The notes below the pieces were generated by a model. It was given only the letters and a program-made list of their open reading frames with translations. It had not been told where the DNA came from and made no database searches. A stretch of DNA of 64,000 bases. Source: Marimonas arenosa (lineage in GTDB: Bacteria; Pseudomonadota; Alphaproteobacteria; Rhodobacterales; Rhodobacteraceae). The position numbers were made by a program, and so were the translations under genes. The first letter of the stretch is position 1; each line of letters starts with the position of its first letter. The stretch lies in NCBI RefSeq assembly GCF_030848945.1, contig NZ_JANHAX010000004.1, positions 30,001-94,000 on the forward strand, in the 5' to 3' direction. Positions 45,128-55,200 of the stretch are shown here, piece by piece.

Positions 45128-46494
45128 TTTTCCTTGTCTCCCTCGGCTTTGACCCAGATTAGCAGGATCAGCCCGACAAGGAAGAGCCCCGCGACCGGCA
45201 TGATGCCGATCCGCTGACTTCCGCTCAGGTCCGAGGCGATGGCGATCAGCATCGGCGCGAGGAAGGTGGTGGCCTTGCCCGACAGCGCGTAGAGGCCGAA
45301 GGCTTCGGTCATCCGCGCCGGGTTCGATTGCCACACCACCATGGTACGGCTTGCCGACTGGATGGCGCCGCCGGCCGCGCCGATCAGCCCGCCACAGACG
45401 AAGAACGCGATGTCGGGCAGTGACGAGCCGGGGGCGACGGCGAAGCCCAGCACGCTTTGCGGCGTGATCATGATAATGGTGACCGCCGTGGCCAGAAGGA
45501 TCAGGATACAGGTCACGATCACCGGCTTGGGCCCGAAGGCCTTGTCGGCCTTGCCGCCGATCCAGGCGAAAAGCGCCCCGGTCAGCGCGCCGATGATGCC
45601 GAAAATCCCGATTTTCATGATCGGCCAGTTCAGAACGCCCGAGGCATAAATACCGCCGAAGGTGTACATTCCGTTGAGCGCGTCGCGGTAGAACATTGAC
45701 GAGCCGAGATAGGCCAGCAGGCTGGGGTGGTTCGGCAGCGCCCGCAACGTGCCGCCGAGGTCTTTCAGCGCGGTGCCGAACTTGTAGGGCACATGATCGG
45801 GGTCGTTCACGTCCCGCACCCAGAGAAAGAACGGGATCATGAAGGCCACATACCAGAGCGCGGTCAGCGGAGCTACGGCGCGGGTGTCGGCGCCAGTGGC
45901 CGGGTCGAGCCCGAGGATCGGCGGGATGCCGAGCATTGTGTTGCCGCTTTCGCCGGCCTGGAACAACAGCAGCATGATCGCCAGCGCGATCACCCCGCCG
46001 ATATAGCCGAAGGCCCAGCCCGAGCCGGAAATCCGGCCGATCTCGTGCCTGTCGCCCAGCGTGGGCAGCATCGAGTTGGTGAAGATGGTGGCGAATTCCA
46101 TGCCGATCAGCCCGATGCCGAAGAAGATCAGCGTGCGGGTGATGTCGAACTGGTCGGGGGCGGTGTACCACAAAGCCGCCGAGCCCAGCACGTAGAGCGC
46201 CGAAAAGAACCACACCCAGGGCATGCGCCGCCCGGTGCTGTCGGCAAAGGCACCGAGGATGGGGGCGAGTACAGCAATCAGGATACCGGAGGCTGTGAGC
46301 CCGTAGCCCCAATAGGCCTGTGCCTGGGCTTTGGCGGCCTCGACCTCCATGCCGCCCTCGATCAGGATGCCGCGCACGGTTTCGGCGAAATAGGGGCCGA
46401 AGATGAAGGTGAGGATCAGCGTGTTGTAGGGCTGGCTGGCCCAGTCGAAGAACCACCATCCCCAGATCCGCTTGCGCGCCGAGATCCCGCTCAT
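45109..46494 (-). CDS. MFS transporter, UMF1/Atg22-like family
   Basis: 461 residues with about 12 membrane segments. The N-terminal WGWWFFDWASQPYNTLILTFIFGPYFA is the hallmark of UMF1-type (Atg22-like) permeases of alphaproteobacteria, and LGAFADSTGRR is the loop 2-3 MFS motif. Substrate is unknown; such genes often accompany murein recycling or amino acid release. ATG at 46494 has GAGGG 8 nt before it; ATGs at 46500 and 46509 are alternatives. First gene of the transporter-mepA-esterase operon. Confidence 0.85.
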   Translation of the reverse strand: MSGISARKRIWGWWFFDWASQPYNTLILTFIFGPYFAETVRGILIEGGMEVEAAKAQAQAYWGYGLTASGILIAVLAPILGAFADSTGRRMPWVWFFSALYVLGSAALWYTAPDQFDITRTLIFFGIGLIGMEFATIFTNSMLPTLGDRHEIGRISGSGWAFGYIGGVIALAIMLLLFQAGESGNTMLGIPPILGLDPATGADTRAVAPLTALWYVAFMIPFFLWVRDVNDPDHVPYKFGTALKDLGGTLRALPNHPSLLAYLGSSMFYRDALNGMYTFGGIYASGVLNWPIMKIGIFGIIGALTGALFAWIGGKADKAFGPKPVIVTCILILLATAVTIIMITPQSVLGFAVAPGSSLPDIAFFVCGGLIGAAGGAIQSASRTMVVWQSNPARMTEAFGLYALSGKATTFLAPMLIAIASDLSGSQRIGIMPVAGLFLVGLILLIWVKAEGDKEKWSVSP

Positions 46495-46647
46495 ACCCAT
46501 GTCCCTCATTTGCCATTTATGGTTAGAGCGAAATTAACCTTTTGTGGCAAGGACTAGTTGAAGCTTGGCCGCTGCCCTTGCCCTTTGCGGGCGGCGCGCT
46601 TACCTCTGGGGCGCAACCGAAACGCACAAGGCAAGGAGAGCCGGGGA

Positions 46648-46932
46648 ATGATGGCAATTTACGGGCCGCTGGCGCTTATTCTGAATGTCGCCTTCTTCAT
46701 TCTGCTGGCCCATATCATCATGAGCTGGCTGATCAATTTCCAGGTGCTGAACCTGCATCAGCCGGTGGTGGCACAGATCTGGTACGGGCTGAACAAACTG
46801 CTGGAGCCGATCTACGAGCCGATCCGGCGCATCCTGCCCGATACGCGGCCGCTGGACCTGGCGCCGCTGGTGCTGTTCATCATCATCATCTCGCTGAGGG
46901 ATTTCATCCTGCCCGAGCTTTTGCTGCGCTGA
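46648..46932 (+). CDS. YggT family membrane protein
   Basis: 94 residues with two membrane segments (LALILNVAFFILLAHIIMSWL; LAPLVLFIIIISLRDFILPELL) around a PIYEPIRRILP loop, as usual for single-domain YggT proteins. These are linked to cell-envelope or division functions. AAGGAGA site before the ATG. Confidence 0.87.
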   Translation: MMAIYGPLALILNVAFFILLAHIIMSWLINFQVLNLHQPVVAQIWYGLNKLLEPIYEPIRRILPDTRPLDLAPLVLFIIIISLRDFILPELLLR

Positions 46933-47007
46933 TCCGGGGCTTGTTCACAGTTTCTTAAAATGTGATGGTTCTGCTCAAGAGCAGATAATAAGACTTACGG
47001 GACCATC

Positions 47008-49050
47008 ATGCAAAGCGCTGCCACGCTTTTAAGCGATGTCTTCGGGTTCGACACGTTCCGTCCCGGGCAGGAAGAGATTGTCGAGGCGGTGGCGCAGGGG
47101 CGCAACGTGCTCGCGATCATGCCGACGGGCGGGGGAAAGTCGCTGTGTTTCCAGTTGCCTGCACTGATGCGCGAGGGCGTCACGGTAGTGATTTCGCCGC
47201 TGATCGCGCTGATGCGGGACCAGGTACGCAGCTTGCACGAGGCCGGCGTCGAAGCGGGGGCGCTGACTTCAGGCAATACACCGGAAGAGACCGATGCGGT
47301 GTGGGAGGCGCTTGAGGCCGGACGGCTGAAGCTGCTTTACATCGCGCCCGAGCGGCTGGCGGCTGGCTCGGCTCTGGGAATGCTGCGGCGGATCGGGGTG
47401 GGGCTGATCGCCGTGGACGAGGCCCATTGCGTCAGCCAGTGGGGCCACGATTTCCGCCCGGATTACCTGCGCATCGGTGAGTTGCGGCGGGCGCTCGGCG
47501 TGCCCCTGGCGGCATTTACCGCGACGGCGGATCTGGAAACGCGCGAGGAGATTGTGGCGCGGTTGTTCGATAGGCAGGCGCCGGAGGTGTTCTTGCACGG
47601 GTTCGACCGACCAAATATCCACTTGGCCTTCGAGGCCAAGAATTCCCCGCGCAAGCAGATCCTGCAGTTCGCTGCGGCGCGGAAGGGGCAATCGGGCATC
47701 GTCTATTGCGGCACGCGGGCCAAGACCGAGGGGCTGGCGCAGGCCTTGCGCGAAGACGGGCACAACGCCTGCGCCTATCACGGTGGTATGGAGGCCGACG
47801 ACCGCCGCCAGGTCGAACACCGGTTCAACACCGAGGACGGGCTGATCGTGGTGGCCACCGTGGCCTTTGGCATGGGGGTGGACAAGCCCGATATCCGCTG
47901 GGTGGCGCATGCCGATCTGCCCAAATCGATCGAGGCCTATTACCAGGAGATCGGCCGCGCTGGCCGCGACGGGGCGCCGGCCGAGACGCTGACGCTTTTC
48001 GGGTCGGAAGACATTCGGCTCAGGCGCAGCCAGATCGACGAAGGTCTGGCCCCGCCCGAGCGGCGGGTGGCGGATCATGGCCGGCTGAATGCGCTTCTGG
48101 GCCTGGCTGAGGCGCTGGCGTGCCGCCGTAAGGGACTGTTGGCCTATTTCGGTGAAGAATTGACCCAGCCTTGCGGCAACTGCGATGTCTGCGCGCGCCC
48201 CGTTGAGAGTTTTGACGGCACCCAGCCGGTGCGTATGGCGCTGTCGGCGATGCTGCGCACTGAGGAGTGGTTCGGGTCGGGGCACCTCATCGATATCCTG
48301 ACCGGCAACGTCACCGACAAGGTACGCGAAAGAGGGCACCACAGCCTGCCCACCTTTGGCGTAGGCAAGGACTATTCCCGCGCCGAGTGGCAGGCGATTT
48401 TCCGGCAGATGATGGGGCACGATCTGTGCCGGCCCGACCCGACCCGCCACGGTGCGCTGAAGATGACCGAGGCGGCACATCCGATCCTGCGCGGGGACGC
48501 GAGCATCACGCTGCGCAAGGATAGCATAAAGGCCGCGCAGAGACGGCCCGCGGTCAAGGCGCTGGTGTCGGACGAGGACGCGCCGCTTCTGTCGGCGCTC
48601 AAGGCCAAGCGCCGGGCGCTGGCCGAGGCGCAGTCGGTGCCGGCCTATGTTATCTTCAATGATCGCACGCTGATCGAGATGGCCGAAACCCGGCCCAAGT
48701 CGCTGGATGAGATGGCGCGGATCGGCGGCGTCGGGGCGAAGAAGCTGGAACGCTACGGCCGCGATTTTCTCGAGGTTGTCGCGGGCGACGTGGACAAAGT
48801 GCACCCCTCGCGGCGCAAACTGGCCGGGCGGGAGGCGGGTCCGCTTTACGACCGGCTGCGCGAGGCGCAGGCTGATCTGGCCCGCGGCGCCGAGGGATTC
48901 GACAAGCCGATGAGCTGTTCAGCCTCTCTCTTGGCCAAGGTAGCTGAGACACGGCCGCGGGATTCGAGCACGATGGCGCGGCTGTTGGGGGAAAAGCGGG
49001 CCGAACGTTTCGGCGCGGCGTTTCTGGAAATCCTGCGTGAGGCGGGGTAG
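47008..49050 (+). CDS. recQ: ATP-dependent DNA helicase RecQ
   Basis: 680 residues. SF2 helicase core with Walker A PTGGGKS (39-45), DEAH box AVDEAHCVSQWGHDFRPDY and motif VI QEIGRAGRDG. The RQC zinc site is C-x..-CGNCDVC, followed by the winged helix. It has an HRDC domain (LKAKRRALAEAQSVPAYVIF to EVV) plus a second HRDC-like repeat at the C-terminus (SASLLAKVAETRPRDSSTMARLLGEKRAERFG in part), which makes it longer than E. coli RecQ. It unwinds DNA in recombination repair. Confidence 0.94.
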   Translation: MQSAATLLSDVFGFDTFRPGQEEIVEAVAQGRNVLAIMPTGGGKSLCFQLPALMREGVTVVISPLIALMRDQVRSLHEAGVEAGALTSGNTPEETDAVWEALEAGRLKLLYIAPERLAAGSALGMLRRIGVGLIAVDEAHCVSQWGHDFRPDYLRIGELRRALGVPLAAFTATADLETREEIVARLFDRQAPEVFLHGFDRPNIHLAFEAKNSPRKQILQFAAARKGQSGIVYCGTRAKTEGLAQALREDGHNACAYHGGMEADDRRQVEHRFNTEDGLIVVATVAFGMGVDKPDIRWVAHADLPKSIEAYYQEIGRAGRDGAPAETLTLFGSEDIRLRRSQIDEGLAPPERRVADHGRLNALLGLAEALACRRKGLLAYFGEELTQPCGNCDVCARPVESFDGTQPVRMALSAMLRTEEWFGSGHLIDILTGNVTDKVRERGHHSLPTFGVGKDYSRAEWQAIFRQMMGHDLCRPDPTRHGALKMTEAAHPILRGDASITLRKDSIKAAQRRPAVKALVSDEDAPLLSALKAKRRALAEAQSVPAYVIFNDRTLIEMAETRPKSLDEMARIGGVGAKKLERYGRDFLEVVAGDVDKVHPSRRKLAGREAGPLYDRLREAQADLARGAEGFDKPMSCSASLLAKVAETRPRDSSTMARLLGEKRAERFGAAFLEILREAG

Positions 49051-49085
49051 AAACCGGGTTCGCAGCAGATGAATCGGGGGAAACC

Positions 49086-49847
49086 ATGCTGATCGTCGTG
49101 TCGCCAGCCAAGCGGCTGAATGAAGACCCGCAGGCGAAATTCGACCTGACCGAGCCGATGTTTCAGGATCAGGCCGAAGACCTGGCTGGCGTGGCACGGG
49201 GGCTGAACCAGGGTGAAATCGCCAAGCTGATGGGGATCAGCGACAAGCTTTCGAAGCTCAACTACGAGCGCTATCGCGAATTCGGCGAAATGAAACGCGG
49301 TGCGGCGGCGCTGATGTTCGACGGCGATACCTATGCCGGGTTGGAAGCGAATTCGCTGGATCAGGACGAGATGACCTGGGCCGGTGAGCATCTGCGGATT
49401 CTCTCGGGGATGTATGGGCTGTTGCGCCCGACCGACGCGATTGAGCCGCACCGGATGGAGATGGGCTCGCGCCTGAAAAACCCCCGAGGCAAGAATCTTT
49501 ACGACTGGTGGGGCGGCCAGATTGCCGAAGCCCTGAATGCGCAGGCCGAGGCGATCGGCACCGATATTCTGATCAACTGTGCCAGCGAAGAGTATTTCAA
49601 GGCGGTTGACCGCAACGCGCTGAAGCTGCGCGTGATCACGCCGGTATTCAAGGAAATGCGTCAGGGAACCCCCAAAATCGTCAGCTTCTTCGCCAAGAAA
49701 GCGCGCGGATCGATGGCGCGGTTCATCATCGAGCGCCGGTTGACCGATCCCGAAGCGCTCAAGTCATTCGACATGGGGGGGTATGCCTACCGGCCCGAGA
49801 TGTCGGAGAGCCACACGCTCGTCTTCCTGCGCGACGAGGAGGGGTGA
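49086..49847 (+). CDS. yaaA: peroxide stress protein YaaA
   Basis: 253 residues of the YaaA/DUF328 family, which lowers free iron and DNA damage during peroxide stress. Family motifs are SPAKRLNED at the N-terminus, YGLLRPTDAIEPHRMEMG and INCASEEYFKAV. It starts 35 nt after recQ and may be cotranscribed with it. Normal length. Confidence 0.92.
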   Translation: MLIVVSPAKRLNEDPQAKFDLTEPMFQDQAEDLAGVARGLNQGEIAKLMGISDKLSKLNYERYREFGEMKRGAAALMFDGDTYAGLEANSLDQDEMTWAGEHLRILSGMYGLLRPTDAIEPHRMEMGSRLKNPRGKNLYDWWGGQIAEALNAQAEAIGTDILINCASEEYFKAVDRNALKLRVITPVFKEMRQGTPKIVSFFAKKARGSMARFIIERRLTDPEALKSFDMGGYAYRPEMSESHTLVFLRDEEG

Positions 49848-49888
49848 GCGCGCGGCAGGACGACCGCCGCCCCGCGCCGGCCCCCGCT

Positions 49889-52144
49889 CTAAGCCGATTG
49901 CGCCGTGTCCTCGTCTGCGATGACGGGACGGGCGGCTTCGGGACAGTGTTCACCGATCACGGCGAAGATTTCGGCCTTGCGCAGCGGTTTGGTCAGGTAG
50001 TGGTCGAGCCCTGCGGCGAGGAAATCCTCGCGGTCGCTGTCCATGGCATGGGCGGTCAGCGCCACGATGGTCACATGCTTGTCGGTTTCGCGTTCCAGCG
50101 CCCGGATCTCGGCGGTGGCGTCCTTGCCGTCCATTTTGGGCATTGAGATGTCCATGAATATCAGATCGGGATCGAATAACTTGTAAAGGTTTACTGCCTC
50201 AAGCCCGTTACCGGCAAATTGCAGGTCGATGTCGAGGGTCTTGACCATCTTGCGGAAGACCAACTGGTTGGTCTTGTTGTCCTCGGCCGCGAGCACCCTC
50301 ATGGCACGTTTCGGCGCAGCCTCGGGAGATCGTGTCGACGGTGGGAGATCCTTCGGTACAGCCAGACTTGTGGCGATGTCCTGCAGGCCGGCAAACAACT
50401 CGCTGCGGAGCAGCGGTTTCTGCAGCAGCGCCTGAACCTCGCCGATAGCGGGGTCTTTCTCGGCGAAGTTGGTCGAGGAAGACAGCACGGCGATCGGCAG
50501 TGTATGCCCGCGCCGGCGCAGTTCGGCCGCGAGTTCCAGCCCGTCCATCTCGGGCATGTTGTGATCGGTGAGTACGAGGTCGATTCCGTCGTCTATGAGC
50601 TCAAGCGCCTCCGTCCCGCTGGCGCAGCAAACGGTAGTCAGGCCCAGCACCTCGAGCTGTTTGGACAGGATGATGCGGTTGATTTCCAGATCATCGACAA
50701 TAATGACCCGTCCCAGTGCTGCGGGCAGGGTCGGGACCGCGGTCCGAGGTGTGGCAGTGGCGGCGAGCGTAATGCGAAAACCGAAGGCCGAGCCTTTGCC
50801 CTCTTCACTATCGACCCAGATCGCGCCGCCCATCAACTCGATCAGTTTTGTTGAGATCGCGAGCCCCAGTCCAGTGCCCTCGAACTGGCGGTTGCGATCG
50901 TCTTCGACCTGATTGAACTCGCCGAAGATGTGGCCGATCTTGTCGGCCGCGATACCGATGCCGGTGTCTTCAATGGTGACATGCAACTGGGTTTCGGGGC
51001 TGTCCTCGCCCTGAACGCCGACGACGCGGACCAGGACATGACCCTCGAGTGTGAACTTGACGGCATTGCCTATCAGATTGGTCAGCACTTGGCGGATGCG
51101 ACCGCCGTCGCCGATGAAGCCGGTCGGCAGGAACAGGTCGTAGTCAACGGCCAGATCGAGGCCTTTGTCGCGTGCTGCCGGCTGCAGGAGCAAGATGATC
51201 TCGTGGATCGTGCGTTCCAGATCGAAGGGCTCGGGCCGCAGCACCAGCTTGTCGGCCTCGATTTTGGAGTAGTCGAGGATGTCGTTGATGATGACGAGTA
51301 GCGCCTCACCGGAGTTCTTGATCGTATCGACGAATAATTGCTGCTCATCGTCGAGCGCGGTGTCGCACAGAAGCTCGGCCATGCCGACGACGCCGTTCAT
51401 TGGCGTTCGGATCTCGTGGCTCATGTTTGCCAGGAAAGCTGCCTTGGCGCGGGCCGCCTCTTCGGCGCGGCGGCGTTCGCGTTTGAGTTCCTTTTCATAG
51501 CGCACGGTGTCGGAGATATTGAGCGCCAGCGTGACGATGTCGCCGCCATGGCCGCGCTGGTCGATCACCTTGACATATTCGCCGTTCCACAGTCGCAGCA
51601 CAATGGGTTCCGGGGTGGGTTTGTGCCAGCGGTCCAGCATCATTTTGCGCCACGCCGCGGGGAGGGTGTCACCAAGGTCAACTATGCCCTCATCGGTCAG
51701 GAATTGCAGGACCCGTACATAGGAGACACCCGGGCCGACATCTTCCAGCCCGTCGAAAACAGCGAGATAGGCCTTATTGGCGGCGATCATCTTGCTGTCA
51801 GAGTCAAAGAAGGCGAAGCCGTCCTGGATGGTTTCGATCGAGTGCCAAAGGCGGCGCTCGGCGATCTCGACCTTTTGGTTCGCCACGGTCAGGTCGGATT
51901 TGATCTTCTCGTGTTCGGACCGGATGGTCTGCACCTCGGCCCGGGTTTCCACGATTTCGTGCGACAATTTGCGCGCATGCAGGCCCAGCTTGCGGTTGGC
52001 AGCGAAAAGTTCGGCCTGTTTCTGCTCCAGCAGCCTTTCGGCGGCGAGCCGCAGGCGCCGCTCTTCCGCGAGTTTGCTGGCGAGATTCATGCCCATTCTC
52101 CGGCCTGCCCGAACGTGGCGGTGATCATGCTGGGTCATGGTGAA
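49889..52144 (-). CDS. hybrid sensor histidine kinase with two receiver domains, cytosolic
   Basis: 751 residues without membrane segments. An N-terminal coiled coil (about 20-100) is followed by a PAS domain (about 100-215), HisKA with H244 (MSHEIRTPMNG), HATPase_c (NLIGNAVKF, GTGLGLAIS) and two receivers (IIVDDLEIN with LVLTDHNMPEMDG; LAAEDNKTNQ with LIFMDISMPKMDG). No HPt domain. The start is uncertain (ATG at 52144 or 52138, both without a strong ribosome site). Divergent from the alpha-2-macroglobulin gene over about 110 nt. Signal unknown. Confidence 0.86.
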   Translation of the reverse strand, partial: FTMTQHDHRHVRAGRRMGMNLASKLAEERRLRLAAERLLEQKQAELFAANRKLGLHARKLSHEIVETRAEVQTIRSEHEKIKSDLTVANQKVEIAERRLWHSIETIQDGFAFFDSDSKMIAANKAYLAVFDGLEDVGPGVSYVRVLQFLTDEGIVDLGDTLPAAWRKMMLDRWHKPTPEPIVLRLWNGEYVKVIDQRGHGGDIVTLALNISDTVRYEKELKRERRRAEEAARAKAAFLANMSHEIRTPMNGVVGMAELLCDTALDDEQQLFVDTIKNSGEALLVIINDILDYSKIEADKLVLRPEPFDLERTIHEIILLLQPAARDKGLDLAVDYDLFLPTGFIGDGGRIRQVLTNLIGNAVKFTLEGHVLVRVVGVQGEDSPETQLHVTIEDTGIGIAADKIGHIFGEFNQVEDDRNRQFEGTGLGLAISTKLIELMGGAIWVDSEEGKGSAFGFRITLAATATPRTAVPTLPAALGRVIIVDDLEINRIILSKQLEVLGLTTVCCASGTEALELIDDGIDLVLTDHNMPEMDGLELAAELRRRGHTLPIAVLSSSTNFAEKDPAIGEVQALLQKPLLRSELFAGLQDIATSLAVPKDLPPSTRSPEAAPKRAMRVLAAEDNKTNQLVFRKMVKTLDIDLQFAGNGLEAVNLYKLFDPDLIFMDISMPKMDGKDATAEIRALERETDKHVTIVALTAHAMDSDREDFLAAGLDHYLTKPLRKAEIFAVIGEHCPEAARPVIADEDTAQSA

Positions 52145-52255
52145 CATTCGTTTAAGCCGGGTGGGGGCACGGTCATGCCCCCCCGCGCCATGGGGAATCG
52201 TTGCCACCGGTCGCCCGTCATGCCACCATCAGCGCATTCGAGACTGGAGGATTTC

Positions 52256-55200
52256 ATGCGCCGCGTTCTTGCCGCCTTCGCCCTGTTGATTGGATTCGTT
52301 CTGCCGGCTCTGGCTGACCAATACGTCCCCGATCGCCGCCTCGTCGTGACCAAGGATGTCGATTTCTACGGCTCCGATCTGCAGGCGCTGTTCGACACCG
52401 ACCTGCAATCCTGCCGCAACGCCTGCCTGAACGACAATCGCTGCAAGGCCTTTACCTTCAACAGCCGCTCGAACAGCTGTTTCCCGAAATCCGCGGTCAG
52501 CGACCGACAGCCTTACGAAGGCGCGACCTCGGCCGAGGTGCTGGAGCTTGATCCGCGGGTGGCACGGGTGGCGGATGCGCGGGGCGAGGAACTCGACCGG
52601 GTCCTGTCGAAGCGCGATCTGTCGGAAGCGCTGGCTCAGGCAAGGGACATCGGGTCGCGCCATCCCGGTGGGCAGTACACGACCGAAGCCCTGCTGAATG
52701 CGGCCGAAGACCGGCGGGCGCAGAAGGATTATCTGAACGCGATGCGGTGGACCGGGGCCGCGGTGGCGGTGACCGATCGCAGCGATCAGTGGGTGGAATA
52801 TGGCCGATTGTCGCTGGCGATCCAGACGCAGAAATCAAGCGACAAGAGGAATTATGCAGATCGCGCGGTCGGCGCAGCGGTCAACGGTTACCTTCGCGCA
52901 CTGAACGATGCCCAGCGGGTCAACGCATTGTCGGCGATAGCAGATGCGTTCGAACGGCTCGAGCGTGGACGCGACATGATCCCGGTGCTGCGGCTGGCCG
53001 AACAGATCCAGCCGCGCGAGGAACTGAAGGCCCGGCTCGACAGCGCGATTGCGAAATACGGCTTCCGCATCACCGAGCATGAGGTCGAAAGCGACAAAGC
53101 CGACCCGCGGGTCTGCGCCGAATTCTCGGAACACCTGGTCCGCACAGGGGTGGATTACGCGCCTTATATCAAGCTGCCCGATCAGCGTATGTCGGTCGAG
53201 ACCGAGGGCAACCGTATCTGCATTGGCGGCGCCACCCATGGTGAGCGTTACGTGGTGACCTTCCGTGAAGGCCTGCCTGCGGCCAGCGGCGAGAAGCTGA
53301 TCAAGGATGTCGAGCTGCGTTTCTACGTGCGCGACCGGTCGCCGTCGGTCAATTTCGCAGGCCGGGCCTATGTCCTGCCGAAGGCTGCAGATGCCGCAAT
53401 CCCGGTGCAGACCGTGAACCTGACAGAACTTGACCTGGTGCTGCGCCGGGTGTCGGACCGCAACATCCTGCGCGCCATACAGGACAACTATTTCGGCAAG
53501 CGGCTGACCTACTGGAATTCGCGCAGCTTTGCCGGCGAGGTTGGCGAAGAGATTTGGCGCGGCACGGGCCAGGTGGACAGTGAGATCAATCGCGACATGA
53601 CCACACGCCTGCCGATGGGCGACATCGTCAGGGATCTGGCCCCCGGAGTCTACGCGCTGAGCGCAGCGATTCCCGGCGTCGATGTCTATGATGACGAGGG
53701 CGCGACGCAGTGGTTTGTCCTGACCGACCTGGGGCTCACGACGATGAACGGCGCCGACGGGCTTCACGTCTTCGTACGCGCGCTAGGTGATGCCTCGGCG
53801 CGGGCGGGAACGAAGGTAACGCTACTGTCACGGTCGAATCGTGTGTTGGGCACGACCGTGACTGATGCGCAGGGCTATGCAAGGTTCGAGGCAGGGCTGA
53901 CGCGCGGGTCAAAGGGGGCCGAGCCGGGTTTGGTTCTGGTCGAGGATGGCGACACCGACATGGCCTTCCTGTCGCTGACCGACCCGGCGTTTGACCTGTC
54001 CGATCGCGGCGTCGAAGGCCGCGCTCCTGCCGGGGCGGTGGACGTGTTCCTGGCGACCGACCGCGGCGCGTATCGCGCGGGCGAGGTGATCAACGCCACC
54101 GTGCTGGCGCGCGACGGTGTGGCCGAGGCGGTCGACGACCTGCCGCTGACGGCGATTCTGACACGGCCGGACGGGGTGGAATATGCTCGTCACTTCTCGA
54201 GCACTGGGGTGTCGGGCGGCCATGTCTTCAACATGCCGGTGGGTCTTTCGGTGCCGCGTGGGACCTGGCGACTGGACATCAAGGCCGATGTCGATGCGCC
54301 AGCGTTGGCGAGCACGACCTTGCTGGTCGAGGATTTCCTGCCCGAGCGGATCGATTTCGAGCTGGCGATGCTGCAGGACCGGCTGCGGCCAGGCGAGACG
54401 GCGGATATGAGCGTGAAGGTCGACTACCTCTTCGGCGCGCCGGGCAGCGATCTGCCGGTCGAAGGAGACACCAACCTGCGCGCCAAGCGCGAGGTCGAAG
54501 GGTGGAAAGGTTTCGTGTTCGGCCGTCACGACACTCAAGCGACGTCGCGTCGGGGCTATTTCGACGGTGGCCGCACCGGGGCGAACGGTGTGGCCATCGT
54601 GCCGGTGAGCCTGCCGCAGGCGCCGGTCGAAGACCGGCCGCTGGAGCTCGAGGTGATCGCCCGCGTGGCCGAGGGTTCCGGCCGTCCGGTTGAACGCCGC
54701 CTGATCCAGGCCGTGGCCCCAGCGGGTCCGGTCATCGGGATTAAACCCCTGTTCGAAGACGAGGTCGAAGAAGGCAGCGAGGCGCGCTTCCAGTTGATCG
54801 CGCTGAGCCCGGATCTGACGCCCGTGGCGATGCCGGTGAAATGGACGCTGAACCGGGTCCACCGCCGCTATCAGTGGTACAAGGAATACGGCGACTGGCA
54901 GTGGGAGGCGATCACAACCCGCAAGAAGGTCTCCCAGGGCGAAGTCATGCTGGGTGGCACCCCAGTTGAAATTGGTGCGCAGGTCGACTGGGGCCGCTAC
55001 GAGCTTGTGGTCGAACGGGCCGATGGCGAGTACGTTGCCAGTTCCGAGGATTTCTATGCCGGCTGGTACGTGCCCGCCGATACGGTCAGCACGCCGGATG
55101 TGCTTGATCTGTCACTTGATGCCCCGGGGTATCGCAGTGGCGATACCGCGACGTTGCGCCTGGTGCCGCGCTATGCCGGCAAGGCGCTGATTGCCGTGAT

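Noticed and set aside
45128-46516. Apparent fusion of mepA with an upstream same-strand frame
   Set aside because: The upstream part is an alternative frame of the MFS transporter gene; mepA has its own ATG and signal peptide at 45127.
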